A stretch of 64,000 bases of DNA, from NCBI RefSeq assembly GCF_007990505.1, contig NZ_AP019822.1, forward strand, positions 1,364,001 through 1,428,000. Direction: 5' to 3'. This stretch comes from Pseudoleptotrichia goodfellowii. Its GTDB lineage: Bacteria > Fusobacteriota > Fusobacteriia > Fusobacteriales > Leptotrichiaceae. Below, piece after piece: positions 50,942 through 58,556 of the stretch; position 1 is the first letter of the stretch, and each line of letters opens with the position of its first letter. The notes beneath the pieces are model-generated. The model searched no databases and had not been told where the DNA came from. It saw only the letters and a list, made by a program, of their open reading frames with translations. The position numbers were made by a program, and so were the translations under genes.

Positions 50942-51559
50942 ATGAAATTTTTAATACTCGGTATTTTAGTAATAAAAGAATTTACAGTTTATGAAATAAG
51001 AAATATTATTCATGAAAATTTTCAGTCTATGTGCAGTGACAGTATGGGCAGTATACAAATTGCAATAAAAAAACTTTTGGCTGAAAACTTAATAGTTTTC
51101 AACGAGATTAGAGAAAAAAATGTAACAAAAAAACTCTATTCTATTACCGATACAGGTCGTGATGAATTTATAAAATGGCTGAAAACACCTATTGATATGA
51201 GTAAAACTAAGAATATGGAAATAGGAAAATTACTTTTTATGGGTATGGTTCCTGTAAAAAATCGTCTTTCTTTAATTTCCGAAATTATTGAGAGTCAGAA
51301 AGAAGAGCTGAGACTTCTGGAAAATATAAAAAAGCTCCGTTCCAATGAAGAATTTAACAATATAATTGAATTTCACAATAATAACGAAGATTATAAACAG
51401 GGTCTTTTAAAAATATCTGAACAGTCGGATATAGAAAATCTCGGTCATGATATTAACAATTACGAATTGCTTACACTCCAATATGGGATTGACAATACAA
51501 AGTTCAATATTAAATGGTTTGAAAATGTAAAGAAAGAAATTAAAAAAGGAAATCTTTAA
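50942..51559 (+). CDS. PadR-family transcriptional regulator
   Basis: This 205 aa protein has an N-terminal PadR winged helix (about 1-80). It opens MKFLILGILVIKEFTVYEIRNII and includes SMGSIQIAIKKLLAENLIVFNEIREKNVTKKLYSITDTGRDEFIKWL, with the wing containing KKLYSIT. A C-terminal helical dimerisation domain follows (about 100-205). The frame is open from 50888, but ATG 50942 after AAGGAGAACG is the true start; the extension would run through the operator. It is followed after 14 bases by two CPBP proteases, which it probably controls. Confidence 0.9.
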   Translation: MKFLILGILVIKEFTVYEIRNIIHENFQSMCSDSMGSIQIAIKKLLAENLIVFNEIREKNVTKKLYSITDTGRDEFIKWLKTPIDMSKTKNMEIGKLLFMGMVPVKNRLSLISEIIESQKEELRLLENIKKLRSNEEFNNIIEFHNNNEDYKQGLLKISEQSDIENLGHDINNYELLTLQYGIDNTKFNIKWFENVKKEIKKGNL

Positions 51560-51573
51560 AAAGAGGCGATATT

Positions 51574-52431
51574 ATGGACAGTTTAAAAATAACAAAAAGA
51601 AATGTAACTATATTTACTGTTTTCGTTTTAATTTACGGCTGGGTAGGAGTATTTATAGACAAAATCACAGATCAGACACATTATGAAAATATAGGAACTT
51701 TAAGCAACAACGGTACACTAATCGGTGTGGGTATTTTTTTAGCCTCTCCGCTTATACTTGTTTTTATCCTCAGAACTTTTTGCGGAGACGGTTGGAAAGA
51801 TGCAGGTTATAAGCCGAATTTTCGGAAAAATCGAAAATGGTATTTATTTTCCTGTCTTATTTATCCTACAGTTACTATTTTTATGCTTATACTCGGCTAT
51901 TTGACAAAAACAATGGTATTTAATCCCATAAGTATTTCTGTATATTTAACAATGTTAATCGGGCAACTATTTATACAAATTATAAAAAACTTTTTTGAAG
52001 AATCCGTTTGGCGAGGATATTTGACGAGTAAATTGATGAAATTTTCATGGAGTGATTGGAAATTGTATATTGTATCTGCTCTAATTTGTAACTTTTGGCA
52101 TTTACCTTATTATCTCGTTTTTTTATCCAAAGAAGAAATTGAAGCCACTATCCCGGTAGGAAGACTTTGTTTTGTCATTGTAGCAACAATTTGTATTCTT
52201 TGCTGGAATGTAATGTATGTCGAAATATATCGTGCCGCAAATTCAATCTGGCCTTTAGTAATTATGCACGCAATAAAAGATGCCGTTATAAATCCCCTTT
52301 TGCTTTTTAATATCATTTATGTTATTCCTAAGTGGGCTTTTATTTTCTCACTATCTGTGGGAATCATTCCCACTGTAATTTATTTGTGTATAGGACTTTA
52401 TCTTAGAGAAATGAGAATGAAAAAAAATTAA
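51574..52431 (+). CDS. CPBP-family intramembrane metalloprotease, copy A
   Basis: This 285 aa membrane protein has about eight helices. The CPBP/Abi (CAAX-protease-like) motifs are motif 1 Glu142-Glu143-x-x-x-Arg147 in FFEESVWRGY, motif 2 NFWHLPYY with His176, and a later MYVEIYRAANSIWPLVIMHAIKD carrying the third conserved His/Asp site. Bacterial members act in bacteriocin self-immunity or maturation, or have unknown substrates. The SD region AAAGAGGCG and most of the coding sequence recur in the next gene. It is controlled by the PadR promoter. Confidence 0.9.
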   Translation: MDSLKITKRNVTIFTVFVLIYGWVGVFIDKITDQTHYENIGTLSNNGTLIGVGIFLASPLILVFILRTFCGDGWKDAGYKPNFRKNRKWYLFSCLIYPTVTIFMLILGYLTKTMVFNPISISVYLTMLIGQLFIQIIKNFFEESVWRGYLTSKLMKFSWSDWKLYIVSALICNFWHLPYYLVFLSKEEIEATIPVGRLCFVIVATICILCWNVMYVEIYRAANSIWPLVIMHAIKDAVINPLLLFNIIYVIPKWAFIFSLSVGIIPTVIYLCIGLYLREMRMKKN

Positions 52432-52461
52432 AAAATAAAATCTTTAGAAAGAGGCGATATT

Positions 52462-53319
52462 ATGGACAATTTAAAAGTAACCAAAAGAAATGTAACTATA
52501 TTCACTGTTTTTGTTTTAATTTGCGGCTGGGTAGGAGTATTTATAGATAAAATTACAAATCAGGCACATTATGAAAATATGGGAACACTAAGTAACGACG
52601 GCACACTCGGCATGGGTATTTTTATATCTTCTCCGCTTATACTTGTCTTTATCCTCAGAACTTTCTGCGGAGACGGCTGGAAAGATACGGGCTATAAGCC
52701 GAATTTTCGTAAAAATAGAAAATGGTATTTACTTTCCTGTCTCATTTATCCTACGGTTACAGTTTTTATGCTTATACTCGGTTATTTGACAAAAACAATG
52801 GTATTTAATCCCATAAGTATTTCCGTATATTTAACAATGTTAATCGGGCAACTCGTTATACAGATTATAAAAAACTTTTTTGAAGAATCTCTTTGGCGGG
52901 GATATTTGACAAGTAAATTGATGAAGTTTTCATGGAGTGATTGGAAATTGTATGTTGTATCTGCTCTAATCTGGAATTTTTGGCATTTGCCTTACTACCT
53001 TGTTTTTTTGTCCAAAGAAGAAATTGAAGCGACTATTCCCGGCGGAAGACTTTGTTTTGTCATTGTCGCAACAATTTGTATTCTTTGCTGGAATGTAATG
53101 TATGTCGAAATATATCGTGCCACAAATTCAATCTGGCCTTTAGTAATTATGCACGCAACAGAAGATGCCGTTATAAATCCTCTTTTACTTTTTAACATTG
53201 TTTATGTTATTCCTAAATGGGCTTTTGCTTTTTCACTATCTTCAGGAATTATACCTACTGTAATTTATTTGTGTATTGGGCTTTATCTTAGAGGGGTGAG
53301 AATGAAAAAAGAATCTTAA
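52462..53319 (+). CDS. CPBP-family intramembrane metalloprotease, copy B
   Basis: This is a tandem duplicate of the preceding gene, also 285 aa, with only scattered substitutions. The motifs are retained: EESLWRGY, NFWHLPYY and MHATEDAV. Differences cluster near the N-terminus (residues 35-60) and near the C-terminal end. One residue is gained or lost between GTLIGVGIF of copy A and GTLGMGIF of copy B. Even the pre-start region is repeated (AAAGAGGCGATATT), so the duplication unit includes the ribosome-binding site. It ends just before a hairpin at 53336-53355. Confidence 0.9.
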   Translation: MDNLKVTKRNVTIFTVFVLICGWVGVFIDKITNQAHYENMGTLSNDGTLGMGIFISSPLILVFILRTFCGDGWKDTGYKPNFRKNRKWYLLSCLIYPTVTVFMLILGYLTKTMVFNPISISVYLTMLIGQLVIQIIKNFFEESLWRGYLTSKLMKFSWSDWKLYVVSALIWNFWHLPYYLVFLSKEEIEATIPGGRLCFVIVATICILCWNVMYVEIYRATNSIWPLVIMHATEDAVINPLLLFNIVYVIPKWAFAFSLSSGIIPTVIYLCIGLYLRGVRMKKES

Positions 53320-53335
53320 AATAATTGAAAGTAAA

Positions 53336-53355
53336 TGAGGGCTTAACAGCCCTCA
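53336..53355. terminator. Hairpin between convergent CPBP and nuclease genes
   Basis: TGAGGGC (53336-53342) pairs with GCCCTCA (53349-53355). The T tail is poor, so it is a weak bidirectional terminator. Confidence 0.55.
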
Positions 53356-53373
53356 AATTAAAGTAATTTACTT

Positions 53374-54144
53374 TTATCTTGTGTTATTTTCAGTATTTTG
53401 TAATTCCTCCAAAAGCTTCTCATCATTTCTTAAACTTTCTAGAATCTCCTGCAAGCATTTTATTTTTTTCTTATAATTTTCATAATCATATTCCAAATAT
53501 CCAACTGTCATATATTTCCCACTTCTGAAAGCTTTCTTTTTAAACTCTTCTCCTTTTTCTTTAGCTTTCTTTTGAAAATATTCATATATTATTCTTCTCT
53601 TTTCTGCTCCTATTTTTATTCCTTCAGTTTCTTTTTTCTCATCACTATCAGGTTTATCTACCGTATATTTTACAGCTATAATATCTTTTGTTATATATTT
53701 TTCTTCTTTTTCTTTCTTTTCTTTTACAGGATATTGTTCGATCTGAAAATATAGAAATTCGTTTTCCATTTGTATTTTTTTAAATTCTTCATCATTTAAC
53801 GGAAACCACCAAAATCCCATAAATCCTCCTGAAGCATTCGGAACATAGCCCCAACTACATTCATCACATTTCAATAATTCTTTTTCTTTCTCTTTTAAAA
53901 ATTTAAAAAAGCCTATGTACTGGTTTTTTTCCCATTTCTTTATATTCATATTCACATATAAATTTATTTCATTTTCCATTCTTTCTAAATATGTAAGATA
54001 GCTTTTAAAAATAGAATTTTCTATATTCCTATTTTTGAATAACTCAATTATTTTTTTTCTATTGTATTCAAAATCAGCTTCATCTTGAGGATTAGGTTGA
54101 TCTCCTATTTTATAATAAATACATCTAATACTATTTTTACTTAT
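53374..54144 (-). pseudogene. C-terminal part of a PD-(D/E)XK nuclease, -1 frame continuation of the upstream gene
   Basis: The open frame from 54144 to 53374 (about 256 codons) has an ATG only at 53979 and no SD before it. Its first 55 codons (IRCIYYKIGDQ..., ADFEYNRKKIIELF..., KSYLTYLERMENEI) continue the fold broken off at the stop of the upstream ORF. The rest contains CDECSWGYVPNASGGFMGFWWFPLN and a Lys/Glu-rich C-terminal part. It can be reached only by a -1 shift at the A8 tract (minus strand of 54144-54151), where codons GAA AAA AAA precede the stop. It is either a pseudogene half or the product of programmed or phase-variable slippage. Confidence 0.65.
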
Positions 54145-55184
54145 TTTTTTTCTTTTGCCAAGTATTCTCTATATTTATTTATTTGATCTCCATGAACTCC
54201 TGTAAAAGTTTTGTCTTCAATAATAATGTACTTATCAACTATTCCATCATTTTCTTTATTTTTAATTCCTAATAAAATATCTATAATATATTTTCTACTT
54301 TTTCCTTTCTCATCTTCTCCACTCATAACATATTGACGTTCAATCTTAACTTTTCTCTCATTTAACTTTTCTCCCGACATTTCTTCAATAAATTTTATAG
54401 CCAAATTTTTTAATTTTTCTTCATCGCTCTCCTTCTCAACTTCTATATTTACAGGTCCTGAATGCATAAAAGATACATATTTTCTGGATTTCCCGTCTTC
54501 AAATCTTTCGTTGTAAGGAAGTAAAAATTTTTGATTTTTTCTTTTTATTTCACTAATTCTGTCTATTCTTAAAATTGCAGGATATTCTTCTTTTCCATTA
54601 ACATAAGTAATAAGATAAAAATAATATTCGGAAAACATTATTGATAAAGATTTTGCTTCATAATTCTTCTGTACACCGTCTTTTGTTGTGTATTTTATAT
54701 TAATCAGTTCTTTATTTACAATATATTGAGATAAATCCCAAATTATCGACAAAAGATTTTTACCATGTTGTAAAGGGCTATAATTAAATTCTTCATTTTT
54801 TATTATATCTTCTATTATTTTCCTGTCTTCATTTGTAGCCTGCTTTATCAACTTTTTTAGGAGTTTCTCCAGTTCAGTCTTATTAAACGCTCTACTTTCG
54901 AGGATTATTTTACTTATCGCCAATGTTTCTTCATTTGTAAAATTGTTTTGATCATTATTTATCAGATAATATCCTTTTTTTGTCTTTGAATACTTGATTT
55001 CCGAAGAATTTTCCTCTAAAAAATAGGCTCTCAAACTTTCAATATCTCTTTGCACAGTTTTTCTGTGAACATTGTATTCATTTGAAACTTTTTCAATATT
55101 TATTATTTCTCCTTTAGACAGTCTCTTCAGAATTTTAAGTATTCTTATCGACTTTTCCGTTGAATCTTTTCTTTTATCAGACAT
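54141..55184 (-). CDS. WYL-type regulator whose C-terminus is replaced by the catalytic part of a PD-(D/E)XK nuclease
   Basis: Residues 1-60 are an HTH_11 DNA-binding domain (RILKILKRLSKGEIINIEKVSNEYNVHRKTVQRDIESLRAYF). Residues about 145-245 form a WYL domain (INIKYTTKDGVQKNYEAKSLSIMFSEYYFYLITY and LRIDRISEI). The usual C-terminal WCX extension is absent. From about residue 255 the sequence becomes a PDDEXK nuclease core: RKYIIDILLGI supplies the Asp, and KYIIIEDKTFTGVHGDQINKYREYL supplies the E-x-K. The ORF ends right after this core at GAA AAA AAA TAA; the remainder of the nuclease lies in the -1 frame. A deletion joining a regulator to a neighbouring nuclease is the simplest origin. Confidence 0.7.
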   Translation of the reverse strand: MSDKRKDSTEKSIRILKILKRLSKGEIINIEKVSNEYNVHRKTVQRDIESLRAYFLEENSSEIKYSKTKKGYYLINNDQNNFTNEETLAISKIILESRAFNKTELEKLLKKLIKQATNEDRKIIEDIIKNEEFNYSPLQHGKNLLSIIWDLSQYIVNKELINIKYTTKDGVQKNYEAKSLSIMFSEYYFYLITYVNGKEEYPAILRIDRISEIKRKNQKFLLPYNERFEDGKSRKYVSFMHSGPVNIEVEKESDEEKLKNLAIKFIEEMSGEKLNERKVKIERQYVMSGEDEKGKSRKYIIDILLGIKNKENDGIVDKYIIIEDKTFTGVHGDQINKYREYLAKEKK

Positions 55185-55222
55185 TTTCCTACTGCTCCTT
55201 TTAAAATTATTCTGTCAGTAAT

Positions 55223-56104
55223 CTATTTCAAACTTCTACTAATAATAAGTTCACTTTTCATTCCGTTAAGCTCTATAATATTTTCTGAATCTTCATCTCC
55301 GAAAGACTCCACATATTTCCCGTCTTTTTCATATAATAAAGAGTTTCCTATACCTCTTTTTTTAGCAAAAAATGACATTCCTTCTACCACTGAAAGTTTC
55401 GATGTTGCAAATAGCTGATTTATTTTGAGATTTCCGTTTAAAGTTTTGCATACAATATTCATATCAAGATTACAGTTCAATTTTACTTTCGCATTTACAT
55501 TATCCAACATAACATTTTCAGCTTTTCCGTCAAATTCTATCTGTTCACAGCTTAATGAATGAAATTCTACAGTATTTGCTGCAGCAGCCAATTCAATCCC
55601 TTCAATGTATTTTTCCGGCAATTTCATAAAAATAACCAAATCCTCTTTTGTTAAGGCTTTTGTTGTCTGATTAAAATAATTCACATCCAAATCAATATTA
55701 TATTTTCCGTCATCTATTTTCAATTTTAAATCTTTTTCAATATCAGCCAGTGTATTTGAAGCAAAACGAACATAAATTTTTTCTCCGCTATATCCTGTTA
55801 AAATGATTTTATATGCTCCTATAAGCTTTATGTCATAATGTTTTATCGAATCAATATCATATTCTGTTATGCTTTCAAAAAGATAATCTTTTTCTTTTTT
55901 CACTTCCAATTCATCAGATAAAAGCTCATCAATAGAAATTTCAAAAAGTTCCGATATTGCTCTTATATTTTCAATTTCAGGTATTCCCAATCCTGTTTCC
56001 CATTTGGTTACTGCCTGTCTTGATACCCCCAATTTCTCCGAAAGTTTTTCCTGAGACATTTTCGCCTGTTTTCTGAATGATTTTAATTTTTCTGCAAAAG
56101 TCAT
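55223..56104 (-). CDS. XRE-family regulator with a DUF4097-like beta-helix domain
   Basis: The N-terminal helix-turn-helix (about 5-60; MSQEKLSEKLGVSRQAVTKWETGLGIPEIENI) is a textbook XRE/Cro domain. Residues about 90-293 form short repeating beta strands (FHSLSCEQIEFDGKAENVMLDNVNAKVKLNCNLDMNIVCKTLNGNLKI), as in DUF4097-type domains. This class is common in Firmicutes and Fusobacteria but without a known ligand. The length is 293 aa. The start has AAGGAGG. A 17-bp palindrome (56191-56207) lies upstream and might be its operator or the toxN terminator. Confidence 0.8.
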   Translation of the reverse strand: MTFAEKLKSFRKQAKMSQEKLSEKLGVSRQAVTKWETGLGIPEIENIRAISELFEISIDELLSDELEVKKEKDYLFESITEYDIDSIKHYDIKLIGAYKIILTGYSGEKIYVRFASNTLADIEKDLKLKIDDGKYNIDLDVNYFNQTTKALTKEDLVIFMKLPEKYIEGIELAAAANTVEFHSLSCEQIEFDGKAENVMLDNVNAKVKLNCNLDMNIVCKTLNGNLKINQLFATSKLSVVEGMSFFAKKRGIGNSLLYEKDGKYVESFGDEDSENIIELNGMKSELIISRSLK

Positions 56105-56190
56105 AATGGTTCCTCCTTAGTTTTGATGCTCAAGTATAAATTATCTTCTTCAAAAAAACGAGAAAATAGAAATTACATTTTAAAAATTTT

Positions 56191-56207
56191 TGCTACTCTA
56201 AGTAGCA
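56191..56207. promoter_or_regulatory. Palindrome between toxN and the XRE gene (operator or terminator)
   Basis: TGCTACT-CTA-AGTAGCA, a perfect 7-bp inverted repeat. On the plus strand TTTATTATTTTT follows; on the minus strand AAAAATTTTT follows. Its role cannot be decided from sequence. Confidence 0.4.
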
Positions 56208-56263
56208 TTTATTATTTTTACTGGCTTTCAAGCATTAAAAAATAAAAATTTTTTTATTTTAAA

Positions 56264-56806
56264 TTACAATTTTTCTGTATATTTCTCACATAATTTTTCC
56301 ATTAATTTAAAATCTATCACTCTTTTTGATATAAATTTTTCTCTTTTTGTTAATTCAAATTTTTCTTTTGTAAAAGTTTCATAAACTTTTTCTGCTTTTT
56401 TCAAAATTTTTTCCTTATTCTGTATGCAGAATTCATGTTGTTCTTTTAATGAAAAATAATATCTTCTTTCTTTTTCTATTTTACTTTTTCTCAAATCACT
56501 TAACTTTATTTTTTCTATATATAAATTATTTGAAATTACAGGTATCATATTATTTAAATTTATTACTCCTAATTTCCCATTTTTTAATTTTATTAAATCC
56601 ATCTGTTCTTTCATTAATCTATATTTTTCTTTAGGAGATGATAAAGGTGCAAAATATTGTTTTTCTTTTATTTGTAATACTATTCCTATATAAGGTCTTT
56701 TTTCTTTTTCTCTTATTTTTTTATCATATTTCCTTAAATAATCTGAATATTTTTCATTTACCATAACGAAAAATAGTTCCTCTGTATATTTTTCATTAAA
56801 TTTCAT
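56264..56806 (-). CDS. ToxN/AbiQ-family type III toxin endoribonuclease
   Basis: This 180 aa RNase toxin is held inactive by a specific small RNA in characterised ToxIN/AbiQ systems, which block phage growth. The family signature is clear: YSDYLRKYDKKI, RPYIGIVLQIKEKQYFAPLSSPKEKY (active-site PLSSPK at 54-59) and LGVINLNNMIPV (80-90). The length matches ToxN proteins (about 170-200 aa). Directly upstream are a strong promoter, a roughly 90-nt RNA and a hairpin terminator, the usual ToxI-terminator-toxN order. The ATG has GAGGAGGAAA. The catalytic loop is intact, so it is probably functional. Confidence 0.92.
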   Translation of the reverse strand: MKFNEKYTEELFFVMVNEKYSDYLRKYDKKIREKEKRPYIGIVLQIKEKQYFAPLSSPKEKYRLMKEQMDLIKLKNGKLGVINLNNMIPVISNNLYIEKIKLSDLRKSKIEKERRYYFSLKEQHEFCIQNKEKILKKAEKVYETFTKEKFELTKREKFISKRVIDFKLMEKLCEKYTEKL

Positions 56807-56844
56807 TTTTCCTCCTCAAATTAACCCTTTCATTTATTTTGTAT

Positions 56845-56870
56845 TATAAAAGGTGATATCGCTATCACCT
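56845..56870 (-). terminator. Leaky terminator between antitoxin RNA and toxN
   Basis: AGGTGATA (56851-56858) pairs with TATCACCT (56863-56870). On the minus strand a short TTTTAT follows. Read-through would give toxN mRNA, as in other type III systems. Confidence 0.75.
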
Positions 56871-56937
56871 CGTGTCTTTTACTGCACACTTTTTAACACA
56901 TTGAATTTAATCAATGGAGCTGTAGCCACTCCCTCTT
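56845..56937 (-). ncRNA. ToxI-like antitoxin RNA, apparently a single unit
   Basis: The region between the promoter and the terminator hairpin is about 70 bases. It contains GGAG...CTCC and CATTGA-TTAAA-TCAATG stems and an AAAGTGTGCAG element. The last resembles, from memory, the GTGCAG part of known ToxI pseudoknots. Characterised ToxI/antiQ RNAs have about two to five tandem repeats of roughly 35-50 bases, but here I see no tandem repeat. Assignment rests on its position before toxN and its promoter/terminator frame. Confidence 0.7.
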
Positions 56938-56943
56938 GAAATT

Positions 56944-56972
56944 ATTATACCTCATTTTTCGATTTTTTGCAA
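56944..56972 (-). promoter_or_regulatory. Promoter of the ToxI-toxN locus
   Basis: TTGCAA (56967-56972), 17-base spacer, TATAAT (56944-56949) on the minus strand. The start is near 56937. Confidence 0.8.
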
Positions 56973-57013
56973 TACACTTTTTCATATTTTTTTAATAAAT
57001 TCAAGACTTAAAA

Positions 57014-57595
57014 TTATTCTTTTATCCCGAATGATAGCGGATTAACATTAAGTCCCAATTTTTTTGCTACTTCTATACCCCATCTGACAAACTCATACGA
57101 AACTGAAGTTATAATATTTCCGTCCTTAATATATCCGTTAGGCACAGGATTTTTAATGGATTCGTTCCAATCAATCATTAAAGTCAAATCTTTTTCCGAA
57201 AATCCTTCTTCATATAATTCTTCTTTATTTACTCCTGCCATGAAAGACTTTTCGCTCAAAATTCCTGCTTTTAACAATAGAATAGGAGCAATGGAAATAG
57301 CACCTATAATGTAATCTCTCTCATCGAATTTTTTAATAAAAGAAAGGATTTCTTCGTCTTCTATAGCTTTACGTATATCTGCTGCTCCTGTTAAAATCAA
57401 TGAATCAAATTCCGAAATATCCAAATCCTCTATTTTTATGTCAGGAATCACTTTCAAACCCTCTTCACTTATTATCGGTAAAATTTCCTTAGCAAAAAAT
57501 ACAACAGGCTTTTTATTTATCGCCAATATTTCCAGCAAGACACTAAATTCAAAATTACAAAATGATTCATAAAGTAAAACAGCCGTTTTTTTCAT
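57014..57595 (-). CDS. DJ-1/PfpI-superfamily protein with Ser at the nucleophile position
   Basis: This 193 aa flavodoxin-like protein belongs to the glutamine-amidotransferase-like superfamily. FCNFEFSVLLEILAI and SLILTGAADIRKAIEDEEILSFIKKFDERDYIIGAISIAPILLLKAGIL align with DJ-1/PfpI proteins. In active members the nucleophile elbow is I-C-x-G-P or similar, but here it reads AISIAPILL, with Ser instead of Cys. The conserved Glu near the N-terminus (FEFSVLLEI) is kept. It may be a non-enzymatic or altered-chemistry member. It lies upstream of the ToxIN locus on the same strand, without overlap. Confidence 0.82.
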   Translation of the reverse strand: MKKTAVLLYESFCNFEFSVLLEILAINKKPVVFFAKEILPIISEEGLKVIPDIKIEDLDISEFDSLILTGAADIRKAIEDEEILSFIKKFDERDYIIGAISIAPILLLKAGILSEKSFMAGVNKEELYEEGFSEKDLTLMIDWNESIKNPVPNGYIKDGNIITSVSYEFVRWGIEVAKKLGLNVNPLSFGIKE

Positions 57596-57633
57596 ATAAT
57601 TTCACCTGATTTCTATTAATTTGTATTGCAGAT

Positions 57634-58098
57634 TCACAAATATAACTGCACTTCATAATCTTTTTCATTTTCTGAAGAAACTAAAACTGTAGCTTTATCT
57701 CCGATTTTATAATAATTTCTTATTTTCTTTTCGGAATCTCCTTCAGAATGATAGACTTTTCCGTCATCGGTTTTTACAACAATTTTCATTAAATGTCTTT
57801 TATTAACTGTGTACTTTGTTTTTACAATATCAACAACTTTTCCTTTTTTCTCTATTCCCGAAATTTTTAACTGTTTCGATTTTTTGTCTTTTTTAAATAC
57901 AGACCTTAAAAATACAATTCCTATTGTTGTAAATATCAGTTCTATCATTATTGTCACTATAAAAGCTATCAAAATAGGATTATCTTTTGCAGGTGATACT
58001 AAAATTCCTACTATAAATACTATTTGAAACACTATACCTATTACTCCAAGTAATGTAAGGCAAATTCCCGCAAGTAATTTTAAGTTTCTTTCTCTCAT
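57634..58098 (-). CDS. Small two-helix membrane protein (DUF3592-like)
   Basis: This 154 aa protein has two hydrophobic helices (about 8-35 and 42-68; LKLLAGICLTLLGVIGIVFQIVFIVGIL and ILIAFIVTIMIELIFTTIGIVFL). A soluble C-terminal domain (about 85-154) follows, containing KKGKVVDIVKTKYTV, TDDGKVYHSEG and KIGDKATVLVSSENEKDYEV. That domain resembles the small beta fold of DUF3592 proteins. Function unknown. It starts four bases after the GNAT stop, so the two are co-transcribed. Confidence 0.75.
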   Translation of the reverse strand: MRERNLKLLAGICLTLLGVIGIVFQIVFIVGILVSPAKDNPILIAFIVTIMIELIFTTIGIVFLRSVFKKDKKSKQLKISGIEKKGKVVDIVKTKYTVNKRHLMKIVVKTDDGKVYHSEGDSEKKIRNYYKIGDKATVLVSSENEKDYEVQLYL

Positions 58099-58102
58099 TT
58101 TA

Positions 58103-58528
58103 CTATCCTTTCAAAAATTTTTTCATAAAATATCTGATATGATTTTCAGGACAGTCATTTAAAACTCCGAATACTTCATATCCGTATCTTTCATAGAAAT
58201 CTTTTGCCTGAAAATCAAATGTATCTAGATGTACCAAATAAAGCTTATTTATAGATGCTTCCTTTTCCACTTCTTTTAGCAGTTTTTCTCCTATGCCTTT
58301 TCCTCTATATTTTTCTGAAACCCACAAAGTATCTACATAAATACAATTCCAACAATACATTCTTGAAATAATACCTGCTATTATTTCTCCCTTTTCATTT
58401 TTGATTTTCTTATCAAAATTAACAAAATTAACTTCCTGTGTTGCAGGAACTTTAGATAAATTATATTCAACCAGTTTACTAATCAGATATTCTTTTTCTT
58501 CGTCATTACAGTCTTCTATCTCATACAT
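58103..58528 (-). CDS. GNAT-family N-acetyltransferase
   Basis: This 141 aa acetyl-CoA-dependent transferase has its acetyl-CoA loop in VSEKYRGKGIGEKLLKEVE (R-G-x-G-I-G; near 75-93) and the C-terminal segment FYERYGYEVFGVLND, which closes the GNAT fold. The second half of the first strand contains IISRMYCWNCIYVDTLWV. The acceptor is unknown. It is 28 bases after polC and four before the membrane protein gene. Confidence 0.88.
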   Translation of the reverse strand: MYEIEDCNDEEKEYLISKLVEYNLSKVPATQEVNFVNFDKKIKNEKGEIIAGIISRMYCWNCIYVDTLWVSEKYRGKGIGEKLLKEVEKEASINKLYLVHLDTFDFQAKDFYERYGYEVFGVLNDCPENHIRYFMKKFLKG

Positions 58529-58556
58529 TGTAATACCCTTTCTTTATCTAACAAAA

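Noticed and set aside
50869-57000. CRISPR array or Cas genes in the accessory region (expected for a Leptotrichia-like genome)
   Set aside because: No direct-repeat/spacer pattern and no HEPN or other Cas signature was seen. The repeats present are gene duplications and palindromes.
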